In this document: in pieces, positions 20,859 to 32,841 of the stretch
Layout of the letters: each line of letters starts with the position of its first letter
How positions within the stretch are numbered: the first letter of the stretch is position 1
Source: Steinernema hermaphroditum
Lineage: Eukaryota; Nematoda; Chromadorea; Rhabditida; Steinernematidae
Assembly (NCBI GenBank): GCA_030435675.1
Contig: CM059622.1
Location: forward strand, 6,138,001-6,202,000
Direction of reading: 5' to 3'
DNA length: 64,000 nt
The notes under the pieces: generated by a model
What the model was told of the DNA's origin: nothing
Databases searched by the model: none
Seen by the model: the letters and a program-made list of their open reading frames with translations, nothing else
Position numbers and translations under genes: made by a program

Positions 20859-23800
20859 CTAAAGCTTCAGTCTTCCGACATCCACTGTGAAGGGGAAGCC
20901 ACCGTAGCCCACCCAGATGGAGTTGAACTCGTGTTCTAGGATCTCGGCGCCCTTCTTCCGCGTGAGACCCGACTCGTCTAGGGTCACGGCGCACATTTTT
21001 TCGTCGTCTTTGCCTGCTATCAGCAGAAGGGGGTACCCGCTGGGCTGGATCTCCATCTGACGGACGACGTACTGGCCCGAGAAGTGGGCGTACCAGTAGC
21101 CAGTGGCGCCGCCGGCTGAAGAAGAGGCTGTGATGAGCAAGAGGTGTGCGCTAACCACTCGTGTAGGGCACTTTGAAGTAGCGCTGGATGGGGTTCTTGG
21201 GGGCAACGCGAACCGGAGAGGAGTTGACAATGTTCGACTCGTCGAAGAGCGTTATCTGGTGGACCTTCTGCGTGTCGTTGTTCTTCTTCCACTGCTGGTA
21301 GGCGCGAAGACGGCGATGGAACTCGGCGCGGCACGCCTCGAGCAGTTCGATATCTGAAGCGGAAGGGTGGGAGGGGACCTCCAGGGAGCCACTCACCGCT
21401 CGAGGTGTTGATCGTATCTCGGAGTTCGGCGTAGGTCCACTTGGAGAGGTCATAGCCGTTGATGGTCGCGTTTCTGAATGAAGAAGGAGTAAGTGGAGAT
21501 TGTATCAAGAATCTGATCGCTTAAGACAAGCTAAACACCACTTTTACAGTAACCGAACGGATTTCTAGGTATACAATCTCATATTCTCGACAATAAAAGT
21601 ATCTCGTTCGATTCGTTGCAAACACAATTAGAGACGCAGAGATTGCGCACCGGGTACCGGATTTTAATTGCCACTTGCGATTAGGGGAACCACACGTGTC
21701 AGTCCGAATTTGCGCCACCCAAACACTGTAACGTTCCATATGGGAAAAAGAAAATCCCAATTCACATTCAAACTCAGAACCTACCCGTTAGAAGCCACGG
21801 GCACCTCCACTGTTGCCATCTTCCGATGGTCGTCATGCGCGATTCTGCGCGCCAGCTCCTCATCCAGTCGCTCCTGCTCCAACTGAGCTATCCTCTGTTT
21901 TCTCTTCTGCTCCGCCTTCTGCTCCTCGGCTTCGCGAGCCATCCTCTCCCTCGCGAAGATCGCCTCCTCCCTCTGGCGCTTCTCCTCGATCACCTTCCGC
22001 TCCTCGCGAATCCTCTCCTGCTCCACCTTCTCCCGCGCTTCCTCGTCCGCTCGGCGCCTCTCCTGCTCCAACTTCTCCGCCATCTCACGGATCTTCGCCG
22101 CTTCGTCGGCAGCGATCTGCTCGCGCATTCCTGCCAGAGTCCTCTGGACGTTTGCCTGTAAGGCGTCGAGAGCCTCCTTGCCGTCTCCTTTCTTCCGTGA
22201 AATGTCTCTCTTCAGTTCAGCCCTGACGGCTTGGATCTGTTGTTGCAAGACGGCAATCTTCGGAGCCCATGCGGAGCGACTCGAAGAGTTCATCTTGGAC
22301 GCCGTGAAGTTGAGAGCCTCCATCTGGCCAAGAAGAGCGTTTGCCCTTTTGAAGGAGGCGATCCTGAACACACCCATTTTAGTGTTTCATTAGGCATGGG
22401 GGTGACTTTAGGTCTCTTTCTCCACTCAGGAGTTCATATCCGATTCGAAGCTCACCTTGGTGCATGAAGACGACGGATGAGATGACCTCTGACCGCACTT
22501 TGGATCCTTTTTAGGCACTCGGCCCGATATATGATTTTGTTCTTGAGCTTTATGACCGACCACGCGCCGTACATGGCCTTCTTCCAGCGCACACAGTTCA
22601 GCCACGACTGCACCTTCTTGATCAGCTCTTTCATGTTCTCCGGGTCTTGCCGGACGAGCTGATCGAACTCTGCGAACTTCCCGGGACGGAAGAAGACCTT
22701 CGTGAGACCGAACTTGTAGTCGTGGTCGTCTAGGCCTAAAGCGTGGAAGAGACACTAAAGGGGGATCGAAATTGGACCAGATGGATAAGGAGTACCTTGC
22801 AGAAGAGCCTCGCGTCCAGACTGCTCAGTCGGGGTGGGAGAAGAGATTTGTACATCATGTAGAGGTCAGCGAACATCGTCCGCGAGGGATATCCCTTCTG
22901 CATGAGCTTCAGGACACTTGCCATGCCTGCGCACTTCAGCTGACTCAGGATAGGCGCCCCTTCGAACTGCCCTGGCTTCATTTCGGCGTTCGGTTTTATG
23001 CAGCGAACGAAGTGGGTTCCCTACACGACCATGAACAAGAGCTAGCCAGGAAAGCGTTACCGTAATCTGGAGTTTCGTCAACAGCACTCCGAGCTGCGAT
23101 CGGAACTTGCTTCCCACAGAAGCGATGCTCAGCTTGCTGGTTCCCTTGCCTCTGGGCAGAGGAACGCCGATTCCGTTGGAGACAGGCGCCGCCCTCTTGA
23201 AGAGCTGCTGGAGGAGAGGACTGGCGCTCTGCTCCATGATGAACTCCAGGGACTGGTGGAGGGCGTCGTTGTTCTTCTCGAGGAAGAGCGCCGTCTGGTA
23301 GCAGACGGCGCCGGCGTAGTGCCTGATGATGAATCCTTCGTCGTCGCGCATCTCGCGATGTTCGCGCAGTTTCGACTTCCGAGGGGTCTAGGGGTGTCCG
23401 TGGATGAGGGCTAGATGGGGTGTGGGATTACGGTTAGTCTGAAGTGTTTCGCGTGGGCCTGGTGGACGGTGGTGGTGAAGTGTTGCGGAGTCGGTCTCGG
23501 GAGCTTCGACTCCTCGTCCAGCATGTCAAGAAGTCCCGTTGGGCGCATTTCGAACAGATCTAAATAGAAAGAGTCAACTTCTGATCCTAACTGCTTCAGA
23601 AAAGGAGAGATTCCTCAAAAGAACACTCACCGATACAGTCTTGGTTGTCAGAATATTCAATCCTGGGCACATCGAGACCCTCCTTTTCGTAGAGCTCCTG
23701 CTCCTGCTTCAGAATACGGTCGTTGAAGAACTGCTGCAGCTTTTCGTTGCAGTAGTTGATGCAGAACTGCTCGAACGAGTTCACGGCAAAGAACTCGAAG

Positions 23801-25424
23801 CCGGCAATGTCGAGGACGCCGATGTAGTTCTGGCTGTCGCCAAACGGAATGCACTTGTTGATGGAGGCGACGATGAAGTCGAAGAGGCGACTGTAGATCG
23901 CCTTGGCGAGGGCGTCCCTTGCGGCGTTCGCCTCGTGCACCTTCAGAGGCACCATGATCATCGTCCCCTTGACACCTCCCTTCGTTGGCTGCATCATCCT
24001 GGACACCAGGCCGTGCCTCAGTTCGTAGTCGTCGAGTCCTAGGAGCTTAGCCGCCGTGGAGATCGACTCCGCCGCCTTGGGGTCGAGGACGCAGCCTCCA
24101 CGGGAGTCCTCTGTGTTCTCGACGAAGTGAACGTTTCCGAGATGGAGCAGAGCGGCGATCGTGTCGAAGATCGACTCCACCTGGGGTCGAGGAATGCCGA
24201 CGCCCTCGAGGGCCTTCGACAGTCGTTGGAAGTCGGCGAAGTCGTCTACCATCGAATCAACAAGGAATCCATTTGATTTGCATTCCGAAGAGAGAGCGCT
24301 GGGGGGAACGCTCCTTCGGGAGGACTGGGACCCGAAGAATTGGGTGCAGCCACTTCTGAGGTACTGTAACTTCGTGAGTCACCACATGAAAGGAAGGATC
24401 TTACATGGAACTGATCGGGTCCCTTGAGTCTCAGTCGTTTTCTGGTTTGCTCGTCTACTCCGGCGATGAGTTGGTAGAAGACGTGGTAGTTGCGTTCGCC
24501 GGCTTGTTGGTGGCAAATCCTCGATTTCTCGAGAAGGTAGTGGGAGACGAATCCGCCCGCCACGTTCAGCCTCGGTCCGAAGTGGATTTCGACGAACTTT
24601 CCGAACCGACTGCTGTTGTTGTTGCGGAGAGTCTTCGCATTCCCGAAGGCCTCGAGAATCGGATTCGCTGAACTCGAAATTACAGTATAGGCTCTACAGC
24701 AGAAAGAACCCACTCTCAAGGATGCTCTTCTCTATGTTTCCCGCAGACGTTCCCCAATTCTCGCAGAGATACCGTAGAATACACTTCTGAGATTCGGTCT
24801 TTCCTGCTCCAGATTCACCAGAGACGATCACCGACTGACTCTCCTTCAGGCGACGCATGTCCCGATACGCCTTGTCGGCTGAAACAAGAGCTTGTCCCCA
24901 TCGTTACCGTATCCTACACCCACCAATGGCGAATATGTGTGGCGGAAGTGTGCCTAGCGACTTCCCCTGATACTTCTTGATCGTCTGCTGGCTGTACAGC
25001 TCCTGGATACTCTCGTAGGGATTTATGGAGATGAGAATATTGGCCACGTATGTCTACAAAGCAAGGTGCTCCGTGGAAAAAGGGTCACCCCTTACATAGA
25101 TCTGACGACGAGCGTATCGAACTCTGCAGTTGTTGAGGAGAGTGCCCTCGTTGAGGTACATGAGGGCGCAGTTGTCGTCCACATCCTTGCGGAGGTCGTC
25201 TTCTGCCGGGAACACTGAGTCGTATCTGGCACGGATCTGCAGCAGGTTCTTTTTTTTGGACGGGAATGGAGAAACTCACTTACCGCAGCCTCCTTGATTC
25301 CGCTTTTGAGCGGTTTCACTACGACCTCCTCGGCCCCTAAGTCGACGATCTGTCCCAAAACGAATCCCTCTTCGGCGTCCGGGGCCCAGACGATCCGACC
25401 GAACTCCTCAGTGTTTGGAGGCAT
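20859..25424 (-). CDS. Unconventional myosin VI
   Basis: A complete class VI myosin, the minus-end-directed actin motor used in endocytosis, organelle positioning and, in C. elegans (spe-15/hum-3), spermatogenesis. The N-terminal motor shows the P-loop GESGAGKT (about 24795-24819), switch [11 protein letters not shown], switch [10 protein letters not shown] (about 23796-23816) and [12 protein letters not shown]. The class-defining lever region follows ([19 protein letters not shown], about 22560-22620), then [10 protein letters not shown], then a charged single-helix/coiled-coil segment (21781-22377). The cargo-binding tail has [23 protein letters not shown] and [18 protein letters not shown], equivalent to the WWY adaptor site, and ends soon after [11 protein letters not shown]. 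It has over a dozen short introns. It is convergent with the CHK gene, only 20 bp between stop codons. Confidence 0.93.
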
Positions 25425-28400
25425 CTTCCGAATCGCGATCTAAAGGCGCCAAATGATCGCTTCTCAATCGTAATTCATCGCGGAGACACTTCGCAACGAT
25501 CGAATTTCACCAATTTTGTCACCAAACAAACGCACCAATAATGAAAAACAAACAGAAGCTCGTTAGCGCTCTTATCGCCGACAAGTGGTGAACAGCCTTC
25601 ACAAGGAAAGCTGCACTATACGGTTCCCAAAGTTTCTCTGATGACTAACTGCAGTGAGAGAACAGTGATAAGAAGGACGTCGATGTGGTCTGGCGTCACA
25701 AAGTGAAATAATCCATAATCAACTCCGTATTGAAACCTTTAGTAAATGAATAAATGAATAATACACAAATCTGACTATGGACCACCACAAGTTGCACCTC
25801 TGGGTTCCATAGAATACGTCTACACTACCGTACCAAAATATACGATTTTAATTTGAAAATTGCAATGTTCAGGACTGAATGTTCCTGCAATCCTTCGGGT
25901 TCCTTCGGCAAACTCGATTTCTAACGCCTTTCTCCATCATTTCAAGAGGTAACTCGTATACACCAACAGGTTGATACATAAAGAGATTTCAAAATGCGAT
26001 CAGCAGGACTGGTCCTCCGATCAGAATGTTCGTTTTTCTACGTGGCGAGGTCACAATTCAGTGTGGCGTGTTAGAGATCATTGGATATTAGAGGTGTTCA
26101 TTTAATTTATCGCGTCGACGCTCCCGTCCTTTGACAAACGCGGCAATTAGCGCACCTTCGCCTCCTGCCCGCCCCTCAATTAGCGCCTTCCGCCCCGCGA
26201 ATCTGCCGTTGACACATCGATAAATCACAAACAGAACTATAAAGAACGACACATTCCATTCCAGGGCACGGACGTTTGTGGCCCGAGTCGGTCGCGTGCA
26301 CGCGACCCGCAAAAGGCGATCGATAGGAGAGAAACAACGTCGCCGAATAAATAAATTGGAGAATCTCCGAAAGGCGCCGAGAGGACGAAAACGGAGACGA
26401 GCAAACAAAGGATGAGTCAGCGGAGTTCGGATTCCGAAAGGGAGAGCTTGGATGAACAATTCAACGGAAACTGGTCCTGCGTGTTCGGTCGCGGAATGGT
26501 GTTTTCGAGAAATCGATGGCACAGTGACTCCGTTTGTATTCTGAGCAAACAGAATTAGTGCCACATATGGCATAGGTGAGGTGCTTAGCTGGGATACAGA
26601 TGGATCGAGGGAGATGAGCGCGAGCATCGGACGATGTTAATTACGGAAAAAGGTTTGTGAGTCATATGGTGTTCATATGTGGTGTTCCTGGAACAATAAA
26701 TGCAAAAAATCACTAATTTTAGGAAATTAATTAATTGCTAAGGAAATTAATTTTAGGAAATTAATTAATAGCTTAATTATTATTTGTTTAAAAATGCATG
26801 TACCTTTATTTATTGGGCTGTTGAAAATGACGATTTCGGTGAGTCCTTACTGATGTTTCAGTCATGGTGCACACTTTTCGAATGGCTAGTCGAAGGTTAC
26901 TGTGCTTCCAGGACGTCAGTTTTATGAAACAACATAAAGCCAAGGAATGTTTTGTTCCAATTTTCGGCCGCTTTGTTATATTTTAAATTTCTCACTTTTC
27001 AGATGATGAATATGCAACAATCGACGTCGATTCAAAAGTGGTTTTTTGGTAGCGAAATCAACAAAATAAGTATCATGCGAAAACATCTCTCCAGCTGAAT
27101 GACAGAACAGCTTGAAATAGTCCAAGACCACAGGAAAACAACAGTTCTCAAGATAGCTCCAAGCGTCGTGGCGCACAAAAGAGCGAACGCGGGCACCTCG
27201 TTGACGAGTTAATTGACACCGTAATCGAATAATCGAAGTGACCTCCGAGGGAGTTCAAAAACGCGCGTAAATCACAAAAGTGTGACCAGGCGAAGACCGT
27301 TCCGTTTCGCTTTCCAGTTCTCCCTCCGATCGCATCTCTCTTTTTCTCCGAATCAGTCAGGTTTAAAAAGAGGAAAATCGATGCAGATCCACCGGAACCT
27401 CGTGGAGAGAGGGAAGCCGCGCGCGACAACTGGCGACACCTGTGTCCCTCTTCGGCGTGTCCGTCCGGGTCATCCCGCGCACAGTGACAGGCCGTCCGTG
27501 CAGCGGGCGCGCAGGTAAACAACGAGGTGCACGAAAAAGGGAGACGATATGACTACTCGAGAAGCGTTGAGGTGGGACTTCGGGGGATTAGTGGTGCACA
27601 ATAGTGCCCCTTTCATCCAAGTGGTGGAGACGGAAAGCACACTTTGGAGAAGAGGATTGAGTGGGGACTTAATTTGCGTTTACAATCAGCTCCCAATTAC
27701 ACAAGGTGCATCCAATTATCCGGCCGTAAACCACTGCGATGCAAGAGGATGACAATATTTGGGCGCACTTCTTGTGGGCGCAGTTCGATAAAGTTTTCGG
27801 AATGGAGATTGAAAGCACAATCAGATCCGCTCTTATCGAAATCGCCAAATCGAGACTACTCAGAAATAACTCTGTAGATATTCAGATCGATTGCGATAGA
27901 AAACTGTGTGGGCTGGCTTTGAACTCTAGATATCTGGGTCATTGTTTATTGACCATACTGTTTATCTTCCCGATTCGGCATTACGCCGTGCGCGACGTTT
28001 TGTGCGCGCAAAATGGCGTATACGTAGTACAAGTCTTTTCTCTAGCTTTGGTAAAGCGTACGAGGTGAAGACAGCTGAGAGGTGCCTAGAGCTGATTTCC
28101 GTAGAGGCACAAACGGTTCAGCACAGTGGGCGAAATGGAAAGCATAAGAGCTGTGTAAAACTTCGAAATTACATTGGTTCGACTTCATGTGGTGGCTCTG
28201 GTGGTCGGGTGGCCGCCGGATATAGGGGAGACGGTACTACTAGCCCCAAATTACGGCTCCCTGGTGTTCCAGGGCTTCCAGGATCCGTCTTGGTGCGATC
28301 ATTGGGCCCATGACGATGACTGAGAGCGACCGCTCACTCAATTCATTTCTCAAGGAGCGAATAGCTGTTGAGCTTTTTATAGGTCTGATCCTTATTGAAG

Positions 28401-31400
28401 TTCTTGACGGGCATGTCAAAACATTGAGCATATCCACAACAACAGGTTGTCATTCTCTGACGATGTTAGGCTTTGAGTTTTTTTTGCAGTTTTTGTAACC
28501 AGCAGAGTCTCGGTTCAAGTTTTCTGAAACTTTACAGTTTTTTGGCCAACTTCAGCCATTTATATGAGCGCCAATCTTACCGCCCGCAGGGCTACTTGGC
28601 TTTTAGTAATTCGAAGGCGCGAATTCGCGCGCAGCCGCGTTTATGACTATAATCAACAAGGAGTATATAATCACTTGGCAAATAAAACAATTCCTGCCAT
28701 TTTAGAGTACTTTCCAAAAAGTGCCTCCCCTTTTAAAAGGAAAAGGCCACTCAAAGGCTGTGCAATTTTCCACTATATATTTTTTATTTCACGATAAGCT
28801 TTTTAAAGACTCAACTTAATCGTGAGTGATTACTCAATCCGATGACCTTGTCACAGAACAATTGTGTCACATCCACGCAATCCAGAACCTATTGGCCCCC
28901 TATGAATTGTTTTTGGTGCATAACAACCTCGTCCGCTTCTCGTTTCCCTCAAAAGTCAAAAAGCGAAACAAACAATTCGTCGGACTACATGACTTATTTT
29001 GTTCTCCCTTCCGGGGACACTATATGGAAGGGAGCCATTTAGACTCTCCGATCGATTCGGCCTTTCGTTAATTATTCAAATCAGCGTAGTTCGCGCGTCG
29101 GAAGAGGAAACGTTGCCCGGACGACTAATTCCGACGTTTTTATGGGCTTTGGAAAATACTCGGCGGATCTTCTATTTAGCCACTTCTGGTCAAATTTTTG
29201 GTTTCTGTGGTCATAGACTTTAAGATTATGTCTCATTTAAAAGTGCATACATGGGCACTATTCGAGAAGACCTGTCGTTCATCGTTAGCATTCATATCTT
29301 CTGTCTTTGTGATAATCAGCATTTCGTGAATGGATATGCTGCACACATGGCTGAACTCTCAAGACGTAGTACCCTCGGTGGGTGGCGACACCGAATTCCT
29401 CCCGGAACGTTTACAGCTCCCATTCGTCTTCTAAATTAACGCATCAAACGACATCTTCTAATTGAGTTTCGAAGTCGACGACGAGTCAGACGACGAAACG
29501 CTAATTTAGGAACGGCGCGTCACTTTGTCTGCGGAAGTAATCTGGGGTAATGATAGGGCCGCGCGTGCCTTAGGTTGACATGTCCTCCAGGCCAGTAAAG
29601 CTCTTGTGTCGTGCCTAGGTGCCCGTATTCTGCACCCTGATTCCTCTGTTCTAAAGTTTGATCAACCACTTAGAGCGCGTTCCCGCAGGATGTTATGATC
29701 CCGAAACCGCTTCATCTCGATTATGTGACGAGCAGTTGTTCCGTTATTTAGATCGGGAAGCCACAGGCAGACGATGCTGCAAACATCGTAGATGCAAAAC
29801 ATGGACACTTATGAGTGACAGTGACTATTTAGGCAAACAGCTGGCATCGGTTTCGGCTTTCACATACGTTCCTGTCGAGAGTTTGGCGGTTTTTCGACGG
29901 TCAAAAAGGTGTTTCGCGGCATGCTTGCGGGCTGCAAGTGCAAAAACTGATTGTGCCAGCAAGTGCCGGCAACGGAAAAGATTAAAAATTCATCGTCCAG
30001 GAGAGATAAAAACAAAGTGAAAGATGGAAATGGGCACTTTTGGGATGTGCGTCATCCCGATGTTGCGCTTTATTGGATATGCTTTAGAGTTGGAAGTCAT
30101 CCATTCCTGCATCCTCACACTCTACGTGAATTGTGGATTGAACGGATTGGAATAGAAAGGATTTTGAGATTACCATCAGCACTTCAATCCAAAGTGCCAC
30201 ACAAGTCCATTTGGCGGAAATATTGGAATTCTCACTTTGAAGGAAAAGTTCTAAGAATAGTATAGAATTGGCCGACCGTGATTTTCTCAAATCCACTTAT
30301 CGTAATCCGATATTCTGCTAGGCAATTAACACCTGATCAGCTGTTCGTACGCCCTCTAGATGTTTGTGGATGATTTTGCAAATTTTTCGTTCTTTGGAAT
30401 TTAATTTGGCAACCAACCATCTGCTTCTTGTGATAACAAAGTGATTTGTCTCCGATTGCCAATTCCGTCCGCTTCTTGTCCCAATTTTCAAACCGAAAGG
30501 AGCTGGCTTGAACCGGGCTATGAGTGCCGTTTTTATATCCTCACTCCAAAGGGGGCGATTCGTTTACGAGCCATAAAATTTTTGAAAACCGTGTGGGAAG
30601 CCTTCTCTAAAAACAGTTGTTGTCGTAGCTTCTGCTGCTGTGTCGAGTTTCGAGAATCTCCCTCGCCATTCCTCGCTCAGTCATTCAAAGATTGCTCATT
30701 GGGTTGGCCAACGCTGCACACAACCCTGGTCCAGTTTTTACCTGATGCAAAGGCGCTCGCTCCCATCTGAGACATGCATGCATTTCAGAGAGCCTCAATG
30801 GGGTCTTGGGAAATGCCTCTCTGGTCTTCTTATGTTTATAAACATATTATAATCCTATTTTTCTGTCCACCACTATTCTCTTTTTTTCTGTTATTCACCT
30901 ACTTCGTCTGACTCAGGCTTCTTGATAGATTGTTTCTATGCTCCTTGTGATCGGGCTGCCCGGCAAAACAACTTTCGATTAGCGAAGAATCTTTTGTTTC
31001 CGAGCGTCCTGCAGCGGCATCTCCTCCTTGTCCCTCGAAGGGCGTCGTCAGTTGTCGTCTGATTAGCGCTTCTGACGATGTTTGTGGCACTGTTTTCCCG
31101 CGGCATGGGCATCCCCGCCGCTAATCTCGGCCTCCTCAGCCTGATTACTTTGACATTCTCGATCAGCCAATCTAGAAACTCCCCTGTCGAAGAATCATAA
31201 ACGCCGCGCGCGCCTAAAAGTCGTCTCATTATGTATTAACAAATTGCCTTCGGGGTTTATTCGCCCTCCGCACGCCCGAATTCATCCACTCGTGCCCTTT
31301 CTTTCAACCTTGATAGCTCCCTTAGAGGTCGTTAGGCTTTTGTCTCAAAGTTTTGCGCTTGGCCAACTTTGTTCCTTATGTGGATATTCCTGGTTGTATA

Positions 31401-32841
31401 TAAGAGTATCGATGGACGAAAGTTTATCTGTGTTTACGCTCTTTGTTTACGTTTTTCCTTTGAGGTGCGTAAGAAAGTAATTTGTATGTATTGGTGCTCC
31501 ATGATCCAACAAGAACAAGAGATCACCCTTTCGAGGACAGTCGAAGATTATTGAGATAGATCTAGAACTGCCTTGTGATTCAGCTGTACTTGTGCAACTG
31601 GGGGTGTTCAATCGATGTATGCATGTAATCAAGTGAAAAATGTTTCTTTTTATGATTTGCATATTTAACTAGACGTGAACATAGGCATAAACCAGCACTG
31701 GGTGAGCCGAGAAATAAAACAAGTGTTGTGATCTCTGTGTGCTTGAACCAAACCGATGCATAAACTCCCCGCGTCAATATTACCATTATTAATGCATGCA
31801 GGAAGCAACACTACAAAACCCCACTCTGACTGTATGACTGCCTATGAGTCTAGCATTGCAATCATTTCGTCAAGAGAGTCTGTGTTCAGTCAGTCGGTTG
31901 CCCACTCCACACTGATTTCGACGAGAAAAATGACTGCCGTTGTCTGAAACGTTTACCAATAGACAGACTCCGAAGTAGAGTTGCTTTTTTAATGACACAC
32001 TGTATGATTGAGTGTTTCAAAATTGCTTCAGTTTTCTGTTCATCTGCACCTTAAAAATGTTGGGGTAATGCCACTTCAACCAAGTAAGTCAAAAGTAAAG
32101 GTGCAAAAAAAGAGCTTTTCGAGGTTTTTTTCTATGTGTCGAGACTGTTTTCGCATGGTACAGTTCATGTTGCAATCACGTTGACCGGTTATTCTGTTCA
32201 GAGATGCCATTGGTCCAAAAGATATCTGCATCTGAAATAATTGACCATAAACCGAACGTTCCACCGTTTTCGTTTCTGATCTCTTTTTTCTTTTATCCTC
32301 TCGGATGACTGACACCTTGGAAATGTCGCAGACTCCTGTTTTTGCAGTTCCTGGAAAACATTGGCCGATGACCTTGTACTTCTAGTTCTGGCTCTCTGGA
32401 AGCACCATACATACATTAACCCTCTTTCGACACTCTGGGCGATCAGAAGACGCGCGGTGCCTCCTCAGGGTCTCCGCTCCCTCCTCCATTCTTCTGAGCA
32501 CAAATCGTTCGCACTTGATTACTCGTGCAATCGAGCGTCGGCGACATTTGTTTTTGCGGCCTCCAAATGGCCCCGCGTGGCCACAACCCTTCCGCCGACT
32601 GTCCGAAAGTCCGATTCCTCCGGAAATCCGATCTTCCGCGCTGTAAACCGCTCCAGATTACTTACGCAATCCCGCGATCGCACTCCCAGTACACATCCTC
32701 TTCCACCTTTCGCCTTGTTTTATCGCTTCTGGCGGCATGTCCCTCCATATAGCCCTCTGTTTTCAGGTGTTCTACACGTCTTCGGACGTCTTCCGCTTCT
32801 TCTCGTCGACCATTCGAAGACCGAATTATGCCAGTTTCGGA
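25425..32841. other. Gene-poor 7.4-kb region between myosin VI and the next gene
   Basis: No coding exon with recognisable similarity or coherent splicing was found. ORFs here (for example minus-strand 26088-26627) lack domain features. It separates two divergently transcribed genes, so it may hold promoters and enhancers of both. Visible pieces include repeated CAATTAGCGC (near 26131 and 26178), an AT-rich direct repeat of AGGAAATTAATT (26722-26770) and a dispersed-repeat copy (28249-28345). A non-coding RNA cannot be excluded. Confidence 0.5.
28249..28345 (-). repeat. Dispersed repeat family, copy c (inverted)
   Basis: Its reverse complement reads ATGAATTGAGTGAGCGGTCG, then TCATCGTCATGGGCCCAATGATCG, then CCCTGGAACACCAGGGAGCCGTAAT. 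The same blocks occur in the same order in 35150-35240. Only the central part of the family is present. Confidence 0.7.

Noticed and set aside
26088..26627. 179-residue minus-strand ORF in the gene-poor region
   Set aside because: No signal peptide, domain or conserved motif, and no splice partners. The composition looks like chance GC-rich sequence, so it is not reported as a gene.
25425..32841. tRNA or other structural RNA gene in the gene-poor region
   Set aside because: A scan by eye for B-box-like GGTTCGA sequences with matching A-box and acceptor stem found none that fold plausibly.
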